The position numbers and the translations under genes are program-made. This document shows, piece after piece, positions 1-7,012 of a stretch of 64,000 nucleotides of DNA; within the stretch, counting starts at the first letter, position 1; each line of letters opens with the position of its first letter. Origin of the DNA: an uncultured Roseicyclus sp. (GTDB lineage Bacteria > Pseudomonadota > Alphaproteobacteria > Rhodobacterales > Rhodobacteraceae); contig CANLLF010000001.1 of the NCBI GenBank assembly GCA_947491935.1, positions 1,207,588 to 1,271,587 on the forward strand, written 5' to 3'. The notes beneath the pieces are model-generated. The model saw nothing but the letters and a program-made list of their open reading frames with translations, was not told where the DNA came from and searched no databases.

Positions 1-1
1 C

Positions 2-802
2 GTCATCGGCAGCGAATTCGACGATGTAATCACTGGCTCCGACGGTGCAAATCTCATGCAGGGTGGAGCAGGCAATGATACCCTAAAGGCTGCTCAAGGG
101 GCTGACACGCTCTACGGCGGCGCCGGATACGATGTGTTCATCTTCGAAAGTGGAGATGGACATGCTTCTATAGAAGACTTCGAAGTCGGCGTGGACGTCT
201 TGAGAATTGATGGAGTAGATCTGAACATATCAGCGCCGCCGACAGACGTGACAGTCGAGACGATTAACGGTGAAAGCGTTATTTTCTACGGAGCAAATGA
301 TGCGGTTAAATTGGCGGGCTATTTGTACGCCCCCCCATCGCTCCTGATCAATGGCCATTCAGCTGCCGATCCGGTTGGTCACGGTGGCACGGCGGATAAG
401 GGCCAAGCGGTGGTATCGAGTGATGGCTCGACAATTACTTTGACCGATAATGCCTGGAAGAGCATCGCACTTGATCAGACGATTACGGCGGACACATTGC
501 TCAGTTTTGAGTTCAATGCTGATGTTCTGGGCGAAATCCATGGAATCGGTTTCGATGTGGACAGCTCGGTTTCGGGGACCTACTTCTTCCAACTTGCAGG
601 AACCCAGATTTGGGGCATTCAGGACCAGAATGGCGGCTATGGGATGGGCACGGGGTGGCAGCGCTACGACATCCGTGTCGGTGACCATTTCACCGGGGAC
701 TTTGATCGTATCGTATTTGCCATGGATGACGACGCGGGTACCGGAGCAGATAGTGCATTCAGAAATATAGAGATCGGCATTGATACCGACTATCTTTTGT
801 AG
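2..802 (+). CDS. RTX/hemolysin-type calcium-binding repeat protein, C-terminal part (truncated by window start), with a C-terminal carbohydrate-binding-like beta module
   Basis: Open from base 2; GGAGNDTL / GGAGYDVFIF nonapeptide repeats, then TADTLLSFEFNADVLGEIHGIGFD...GTGWQRYDIRVGDHFTG...FRNIEI module. Confidence 0.8.
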   Translation, partial: VIGSEFDDVITGSDGANLMQGGAGNDTLKAAQGADTLYGGAGYDVFIFESGDGHASIEDFEVGVDVLRIDGVDLNISAPPTDVTVETINGESVIFYGANDAVKLAGYLYAPPSLLINGHSAADPVGHGGTADKGQAVVSSDGSTITLTDNAWKSIALDQTITADTLLSFEFNADVLGEIHGIGFDVDSSVSGTYFFQLAGTQIWGIQDQNGGYGMGTGWQRYDIRVGDHFTGDFDRIVFAMDDDAGTGADSAFRNIEIGIDTDYLL

Positions 803-1057
803 TTCGGTCTGGTTGGGAAATATGCTGCCAGAGACTCTCTAGCCCTCTGTTTCCGGGTCCTCAGCGAGTTTGAGAACAACTCTGATGTTCTCGACTTCTC
901 CGGCCACGCGGGTGTGTCCTGGATGTCAGATCTGAGTATCCAGCAAAGCGGAGCCCACGCGATCATTTCAGTGTTTGGATCACCGACCGCTGAAACCATA
1001 ACCGTGGCGAATTTCACTGCCAGCAATCTGAATGCTTTGGACTTTGTGTTCACTTAG
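803..1057 (+). pseudogene. Relic of the C-terminus of a second RTX-type protein, in frame after the TAG at 800-802
   Basis: Same frame stays open: ...NNSDVLDFSGHAGVSWMSDLSIQQSGAHAIISVFGSPTAETITVANFTASNLNALDFVFT*, typical of RTX C-termini; no start codon or RBS evident. Confidence 0.55.
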
Positions 1058-1085
1058 GTGACGCTATCTGATTGCATTTGAAACG

Positions 1086-1113
1086 AAAAAACTGGCACAC
1101 TAGGGTGCCAGTT
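1086..1113 (-). terminator. Rho-independent terminator downstream of the DUF3768 pair
   Basis: Minus strand AACTGGCAC-cctagt-GTGCCAGTT followed by TTTTTCG. Confidence 0.7.
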
Positions 1114-1119
1114 GCTGCG

Positions 1120-1419
1120 TCAGAACAGAGTTCCCTGCCGCGACGCGTCTTTGTGTTTTTGCCATTGTGGGGCCTCTGCCGCATGATCCAGCCACTCCGT
1201 GACGAAGCTCAAAACCTCCTTGTCCCTTGGGGCCGCCGCGAACGGCAGGAACCTGGATCGATACCCGGTGCTTGTAACAGGCAAGGGTTCCGCACATCTG
1301 AGCTCCAGATGGTCATACCGCCCATTGAGCCAGTTGCGACACATCCGAACCTCAATCTCAAACTCATCCCACTGCAGCATCCAGCTGTCGTAGTGAGGCT
1401 CAGAGCGCTCAATACTCAT
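1120..1419 (-). CDS. Hypothetical protein (~99 aa)
   Basis: Start overlaps the 3' end of the upstream DUF3768 ORF (ATGAGTATTGA overlap), followed directly by a terminator. Confidence 0.6.
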   Translation of the reverse strand: MSIERSEPHYDSWMLQWDEFEIEVRMCRNWLNGRYDHLELRCAEPLPVTSTGYRSRFLPFAAAPRDKEVLSFVTEWLDHAAEAPQWQKHKDASRQGTLF

Positions 1420-1939
1420 TGGCAAGCATCAGGGTCAGGACCCGAACTGTCTTTCCCGGATTGGCAGGGTTTTCCGAGCCTTGCGTAAACGACGGATCGT
1501 AGTAGTCGATCTTGAAGAACAGCTTTTGGCCCTCAAGATCAAACGCACCAAAGTCATGCTCACCGTAGACGTCGTTCTCATCCGAGAACCCATCGAAGTC
1601 CCGCATGACTTGGATGGCGCCACGCAGGAAGGCTTCGCCCTCCGCCTGCACACCGTTGGTGACGACGATGCGCCCGTTGCCACGCCCATGACATCGCAAT
1701 TGGTCGTTTAGGGCCCGGATCACCTCGACGGGCGGCTCGTCTGGCTCAAGCCAATTGAGCTTTGTGTCGGCCTCGCAAGCCTCACAATAGGCACGGTTCT
1801 GGACAGACTGCACCTCCCATAGGCCCGTTGAGATGTTCCAGCAGGCCCAGGCGTCTCGCAGGACCCGTTCGGACCCACAAGTGACGCAAACCGGAACTTG
1901 CCCGAGACCCTCAAGCGGTTCTGGATCAATGTTGCTCAT
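1409..1939 (-). CDS. DUF3768 family protein
   Basis: ALNDQLRCHGRGNGRIVVTNGVQA...YGEHDFGAFDLEGQKLFFKIDYYD...RVLTLMLANEY signature; GGAGAG RBS before ATG at 1939. Confidence 0.75.
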   Translation of the reverse strand: MSNIDPEPLEGLGQVPVCVTCGSERVLRDAWACWNISTGLWEVQSVQNRAYCEACEADTKLNWLEPDEPPVEVIRALNDQLRCHGRGNGRIVVTNGVQAEGEAFLRGAIQVMRDFDGFSDENDVYGEHDFGAFDLEGQKLFFKIDYYDPSFTQGSENPANPGKTVRVLTLMLANEY

Positions 1940-2122
1940 AGCACTCTCCATTCTCTGGCTGAGCCCAAGGGATTTTGGGGTCAGCAAAAGAGTGGAGAGC
2001 GCTCAAAGACCTATCTGATGGCAGTCTAGCAGGGCGCCTCCGCGCCGGTAGTTGCCTTCAGTTGTCTTTGGCGCACTTCCCGCCCGCTACGCCTGAACGG
2101 GTGGAGACTGCAAGCTGGCAGC

Positions 2123-3271
2123 ATGACTAGAATGCAACCCGTCACACAGCTGGGACTGGCCTATCGCCGATATGGGGAGATCCCATTTGGGATCTCCCAG
2201 GCGGATCGCCTGTCGCACGCCTACGTCATCGGCCAGACCGGCACCGGCAAATCCACCCTGCTTGGCAACATGGTGCGCCAGGACGCAGCAAGGGGGACCG
2301 GCTTCTGCATTCTGGACCCGCACGGGGATCTAGCGAGGGAGCTGGCAACCACGTTGCCCCAGGCCCTCTATTGGGACGTCGCTGATTCAGCCTCACCGTA
2401 CGGATACAATCCACTGACCCGGACCTCACCGGCCCTGCGGCCACTGATCACCTCAGGCCTCATTGACGCCCTCAAAGCGCAATGGGCAGATGCCTGGGGT
2501 GTGCGTATGGAACACCTCTTGCGTTATGCCGTTCTCACTCTCCTGGACTCGCCCGCTCCAGATCTGCGCCAGATCATGCCGCTGTTTCTGGATAAGGCGT
2601 TCCGCACTAGCCTGCTGCCGCATATCCGCGACGACCAAGTCCGCGCCTTCTGGCTCGAAGAGTTCAGCTCGATGAATTACAAGACCGCCGTCGATGGCGT
2701 GGCCCCGATTGCCAACAAGCTCGGCGCGTTTCTAGCGCACCCCGTCGTGCGCCAAGCCCTGTGCGAACCAGAGGAGCCGTTACGATTCCGCCGCATCATG
2801 GATGACGGTCAGGGCCTAATCATCAATCTGGGCAAGGGTCGGTTGGGAGGCGATCTCGCCAATGTCGTGGGAGGCCTGCTGACCTCGTCGCTGATGCACG
2901 CTGCCTTTACGCGCACGATGAGCACTCGATCCGAACGGCACCCGTTCAATCTCTATGTGGACGAGTTCCATGCCTTTACCAGCGAGAGCTTCGCCTACCT
3001 ATTGGCTGAGACGCGCAAATACGGGCTCTCAGCCACGCTGGCACAGCAAAACACAGCGCAGACAAATGCCAGCGTTCTGGCGAGCATTCTCGGGAACGTG
3101 GGGACAATCATTGCATTTCGTCTGGGCGCCCTCGACGCGCCGCTTCTGGCCAAGCAGCTGGGAGACGTGGCGCCAGAACAGCTCATCACCCAGCCCAATC
3201 ACCGGGCCTATATCCGACTGCTCCAAGACGGCGAGCCGCGGCAGACGTTCTCCATGCGCACGGTGTTGTAG
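2123..3271 (+). CDS. VirD4/TraG-like type IV secretion coupling ATPase (TraM-recognition type)
   Basis: Walker A GQTGTGKST, Walker B LYVDEFHAF, TRKYGLSATLAQQNTAQ sensor motif. Confidence 0.8.
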   Translation: MTRMQPVTQLGLAYRRYGEIPFGISQADRLSHAYVIGQTGTGKSTLLGNMVRQDAARGTGFCILDPHGDLARELATTLPQALYWDVADSASPYGYNPLTRTSPALRPLITSGLIDALKAQWADAWGVRMEHLLRYAVLTLLDSPAPDLRQIMPLFLDKAFRTSLLPHIRDDQVRAFWLEEFSSMNYKTAVDGVAPIANKLGAFLAHPVVRQALCEPEEPLRFRRIMDDGQGLIINLGKGRLGGDLANVVGGLLTSSLMHAAFTRTMSTRSERHPFNLYVDEFHAFTSESFAYLLAETRKYGLSATLAQQNTAQTNASVLASILGNVGTIIAFRLGALDAPLLAKQLGDVAPEQLITQPNHRAYIRLLQDGEPRQTFSMRTVL

Positions 3272-3342
3272 GGGGCGCGAAGTGAGGTGGGCGCAATTGG
3301 CGGCGGCTATGGCGATCAGGACACCCTTGGTAGTCTGATCAC

Positions 3343-3489
3343 ATGAAAGAAGAAGACCACGTTCAGCGACATCTTGAACTCTGCCAGCGTATTTACGAAC
3401 GCCTTATAGCCGACGGCAAATGGCCCTGGCCGGATTCGACGAATTCGGAGGATATGGTAGAGTCGGACGAACCTAAGACCGACATATGA
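3343..3489 (+). CDS. 48-aa small acidic protein, translationally coupled to the recombinase
   Basis: MKEEDHVQRHLELCQRIYERLIADGKWPWPDSTNSEDMVESDEPKTDI*; ATGA overlap with the recombinase start at 3486. Confidence 0.6.
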   Translation: MKEEDHVQRHLELCQRIYERLIADGKWPWPDSTNSEDMVESDEPKTDI

Positions 3490-5027
3490 AACCGTGCTTT
3501 GGATACATCCGAGTGTCCACCCAGAAGCAAGGCGAGGGTGTATCGCTCGACGCACAGAAAGACGCCATCACGGTCTTTGCGAGTCAAAACAGCCTCACGA
3601 TAACGGAGTGGTTTGAGGAGAAGCGGACGGCTGCAAAGCGTGGACGCCCTGTCTTCAATCAGATGCTCCGTCAACTCAAGAAGCGCAAAGCTGAAGGCTT
3701 GGTAATGCACAAGATTGATCGGTCATCGCGTAATTTGCGTGACTGGACGCTGATCTCTGAACTGCCACGCTACGGTGTGAAGCCGTACTTTGTAATGGAA
3801 GGCTTGGACTTCGAAACCCGTGGGGGGCGGCTTTCAGCAAACCTGCAGGCTGTGATCGCCGAAGACTACATCTTCAACCTACGAGAGGAGACCAAGAAAG
3901 GGATCCATGGAAGGCTAAAACAGGGGCTGTTCCCGTTTCGCGCTCCAGTTGGCTATTTGGACACAGGGAGAGGCCAGCCCAAAGCACGCGACCCAAAGAA
4001 AGCACCCCTTATCCGAGAAGCGTTTGAGCTTTATGCGTCGAGGCAGTTCTCGCTTCGGACGTTACTCCAAGAAATGAACCAACGTGGCTTAAGAAACCAT
4101 GACAACCAGCCACTCACGATGCGTGGCATCGAAACCATCCTCAACAATACGTTCTATACCGGTCTCATCACGATCAAGAGAAGCGGCTGTACCTTCCGAG
4201 GCATCCACGAACCGGTTGTTCCAACGCGCCTTTTTGCGCGTGTGCAGGAGATTAAGGCCGGTCGTTCTGGTCCAAAGACCACTCGGCATAATCACCTCTT
4301 CCAAGGCCTGTTTCGATGTGGCTACTGCAACAACCCGATGACGCCGGAGATCCAAAAGGGGCGTACCTATTACCGGTGCCAAAAGAGTGGGTGCCCAACC
4401 GCTACGATCCGTGAAGAACAATTGGACCAAGCCATCCGCTGGAACCTTCAGCGACTTGTGCTCACCGAGGAAGCGGCGTTCAAACTGAAAGCGGCCTGGT
4501 GCGGCGACGCGGTGACAAAGGAGGCCACTCAAAGACAGACGTCACTCGATCTGCGTGTTGCCGAACAGGAGAAGCGTCTCGAACGTTTGACTGACCTTCT
4601 ACTAGATGACGCTATCGACCAAGAAACCTACCGCTCACGACAGGCAGACATGCGTCTCCGGCTTCAGGAACTGAAGGAAAAGCAAGCAGACACACCCGAC
4701 GTAGATAAGATTGCGAAGTACCGCCGTGAATATCTCGAACTGATGAAAACCCTTTGTTTGCTATACGAAATGGCAAAACCGCGTGAAAAACGCGAAATCG
4801 TCGAAAACGCATTCTCGAACCGAGTTGTGGTCGGAAAAAACGTGGAACTAGAGCCATATATTTGGCTTCGGAGGCCTCAAAATGACCTCGGCGTCCCCAA
4901 TGGTGCCCCAGCCCGAGGCAGAGATACAGATTTACCCGGTGTCCCCTATGGGTGTCCGCACCTAGAAAAGATGTTCAAAATGATGCGTCGAGCAATTGAA
5001 AATCACGCTGATGAAGGCATGCCCTGA
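3486..5027 (+). CDS. Large serine recombinase (resolvase N-domain, recombinase domain, zinc ribbon, coiled coil)
   Basis: GYIRVSTQKQGEGVSLDAQ catalytic motif, MHKIDRSSRNLRDW, CGYC...CQKSGC zinc ribbon. Confidence 0.92.
   Translation: MKPCFGYIRVSTQKQGEGVSLDAQKDAITVFASQNSLTITEWFEEKRTAAKRGRPVFNQMLRQLKKRKAEGLVMHKIDRSSRNLRDWTLISELPRYGVKPYFVMEGLDFETRGGRLSANLQAVIAEDYIFNLREETKKGIHGRLKQGLFPFRAPVGYLDTGRGQPKARDPKKAPLIREAFELYASRQFSLRTLLQEMNQRGLRNHDNQPLTMRGIETILNNTFYTGLITIKRSGCTFRGIHEPVVPTRLFARVQEIKAGRSGPKTTRHNHLFQGLFRCGYCNNPMTPEIQKGRTYYRCQKSGCPTATIREEQLDQAIRWNLQRLVLTEEAAFKLKAAWCGDAVTKEATQRQTSLDLRVAEQEKRLERLTDLLLDDAIDQETYRSRQADMRLRLQELKEKQADTPDVDKIAKYRREYLELMKTLCLLYEMAKPREKREIVENAFSNRVVVGKNVELEPYIWLRRPQNDLGVPNGAPARGRDTDLPGVPYGCPHLEKMFKMMRRAIENHADEGMP
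4899..4990 (+). repeat. 92-bp direct repeat, copy A (inside recombinase 1 3' end)
   Basis: Gap-free alignment to 6507-6598 with 8 mismatches (about 91% identity). Confidence 0.85.
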
Positions 5028-5091
5028 AACCAAACAAGTCATTCCCTTAGAGTTCAAATTCCAGTTTTTTCAAAATTAGAAATATCTAATT

Positions 5092-5116
5092 AAAAAGAGC
5101 CCCGCGAACGGAGCCC
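5092..5116 (-). terminator. Intrinsic terminator with UUCG tetraloop downstream of the small membrane-protein gene
   Basis: Minus strand GCTCCG-TTCG-CGGGGC followed by TCTTTTTA. Confidence 0.6.
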
Positions 5117-5122
5117 TGAGTC

Positions 5123-5266
5123 TTAATCATCTTCGTTCTCATTGTCGCGTTGTCGCTTGTAGTGACTTTCTTCAATCCAGCCACAAACCATTAGTACGAT
5201 GCACGCGATGATGCAGGCGAGCACGAATGGATTAAACAGGATTAGTTGCCATGTTGGCATACGCAT
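5123..5266 (-). CDS. 47-aa small single-pass membrane protein
   Basis: MRMPTWQLILFNPFVLACIIACIVLMVCGWIEESHYKRQRDNENEDD*; GAGGAGA Shine-Dalgarno before ATG; terminator directly after stop; absent from the supplied ORF track. Confidence 0.6.
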   Translation of the reverse strand: MRMPTWQLILFNPFVLACIIACIVLMVCGWIEESHYKRQRDNENEDD

Positions 5267-5389
5267 TCTCCTCGATATGAATAAAAAACCAGAATTGATT
5301 TTCTATTTTTATCGAAGAGACATTCCCAATCTAATTTAAACACATTAGTAGTATTTCGTCAAATTTTTCTTCCTATATGCTATCCCGCT

Positions 5390-6388
5390 ATGACAACAAA
5401 ATATATCGCATACACCCGCGTTTCCACCACGAAGCAGGGAGCTACGGGTGTATCGCTCGTCGAACAAAAACGGTTCATCAACCACTATGCACAACGGCGA
5501 GGACTTGAAATCTGTACTTGGTACGAAGAACAACAAACAGCAGCCAGGAAAGGGCGACCAATTTTCGATCTGGTCGTTGAGCAACTTAAACAATCCGAAG
5601 GCTCGATCGGGCTTATCCTGCACAAGGTAGACCGCGGGGCTCGCAACCTGCGAGACTGGGCCTCGATTGGCGAAGCAATCGATCAAGGTGTCGACGTACG
5701 CTTCGCACACGATGACATCGATATGCACACGCGAGGCGGGCGCCTCACCGCAGACATCCAAGCGGTCATAGCTGCAGACTACATCCGCAACCTCCGCGAA
5801 GAGGTGAAAAAAGGGATCAACGGGCGGCTCAGTCAGGGTCTGTACCCATTCCAGGCAATGCGGGGTTATCGTGACACCGGATCTGGCCAGGTTAAGCAAC
5901 CGAACCCAGCTATCGCCCCTTTGATCATCTTGGCTTTTCAGCTGTATGCCACCGGGCGGCACAGTCTGAATTCGCTTAGGTTAGACCTCCACTCTCGCGG
6001 CCTCATGACGTCGACTGGCAGACCGCTGAGTCCCGGCGCACTCTCTAAGCTTCTCCATAATCCCTTCTACAAAGGCACCATCTCTGTGGGCGGTCGATTG
6101 TACTCAGGCAAACACCAGCCATTGGTGTCTGAAGACCTCTTTGGCCGTGTCCAGGACTTGCTACACAAGCGGAAACCAAAGCGAGAGCGAAAGCATCGTT
6201 TCCGGTACCGCCACAGCTTACGTTGCCGTGGCTGCAAGAACTGCCTCATCGGAGAGAAACAGAAGCAGTTTATCTACTATCGGTGTCACAGCTGTCCTGG
6301 TGTTTGTGTGCGAGAGGACCGAGTTTCGAAGCCAAATCACCGATTTGAGCGTCTTTCCCGCCAACAAATCAAAGAGGTGGCCAACTAG
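5390..6388 (+). CDS. Second large serine recombinase, C-terminally truncated (no coiled-coil region)
   Basis: AYTRVSTTKQGATGVSLVEQ, LHKVDRGARNLRDW, CRGC...CHSC; 332 aa versus 513 aa for recombinase 1. Confidence 0.8.
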   Translation: MTTKYIAYTRVSTTKQGATGVSLVEQKRFINHYAQRRGLEICTWYEEQQTAARKGRPIFDLVVEQLKQSEGSIGLILHKVDRGARNLRDWASIGEAIDQGVDVRFAHDDIDMHTRGGRLTADIQAVIAADYIRNLREEVKKGINGRLSQGLYPFQAMRGYRDTGSGQVKQPNPAIAPLIILAFQLYATGRHSLNSLRLDLHSRGLMTSTGRPLSPGALSKLLHNPFYKGTISVGGRLYSGKHQPLVSEDLFGRVQDLLHKRKPKRERKHRFRYRHSLRCRGCKNCLIGEKQKQFIYYRCHSCPGVCVREDRVSKPNHRFERLSRQQIKEVAN

Positions 6389-6440
6389 AGCCGTGGGAAA
6401 AGTTCGATTCCCTAGTGGTCATGGATCAAAGCCGTGACGC

Positions 6441-6650
6441 GTGTTCCGAAGGATGGCTCAACAGAGCTGTCTAACGGACGAAACACCTCCGGAAAGAGAT
6501 GTTTCGAATGGTGCCTCAGCCCGAGGCAGAGATACAGATTTGCCGAGTGTCCCCTATGGGTATCCTCACCTAGAAAACATGTTCAAGATGATGCGTCGTA
6601 CAACCCAAAACCCTACCGGCGAAGGCGTGGCGCGCGGCGGGGTAAGCTAG
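6441..6650 (+). pseudogene. Detached C-terminal tail of a recombinase
   Basis: NGASARGRDTDLPSVPYGYPHLENMFKMMRR matches recombinase 1 tail NGAPARGRDTDLPGVPYGCPHLEKMFKMMRR. Confidence 0.55.
6507..6598 (+). repeat. 92-bp direct repeat, copy B
   Basis: Gap-free 84/92 match to 4899-4990. Confidence 0.85.
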
Positions 6651-6659
6651 TCCATCAAG

Positions 6660-6709
6660 GTTCGAAAAGTGACCATGTAATGCGGGCATGTCCGAGTCAC
6701 TTTTCGAAC
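6660..6709. repeat. 14-bp perfect inverted repeat with 22-nt spacer
   Basis: GTTCGAAAAGTGAC (6660-6673) / GTCACTTTTCGAAC (6696-6709). Confidence 0.8.
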
Positions 6710-7012
6710 TTTTATCGAGCTCTTCGATGTTCGAGACGTAAGACACCACATTGAAGACGCAGACAACGGTACAATCGACTGTTTAAACCAGTATTGCATA
6801 TTTCTAAGCCTCCATCAGAGTTTGAGGACCGGCGCAACACAGTGCATACTTTACGGTGAAAAATGCCTGGTAGTTCCCTTACGGAATCCACATCGACTGG
6901 CTGTAGTGAAGTGAATAGTCCGCACGGCTGCGATGTGATTGCAAAACTGGACCTCGCATGCAACGTAGAATAGCATCCACGAAACGATTAAGTATTGTTA
7001 AAGAAGAAAAAA

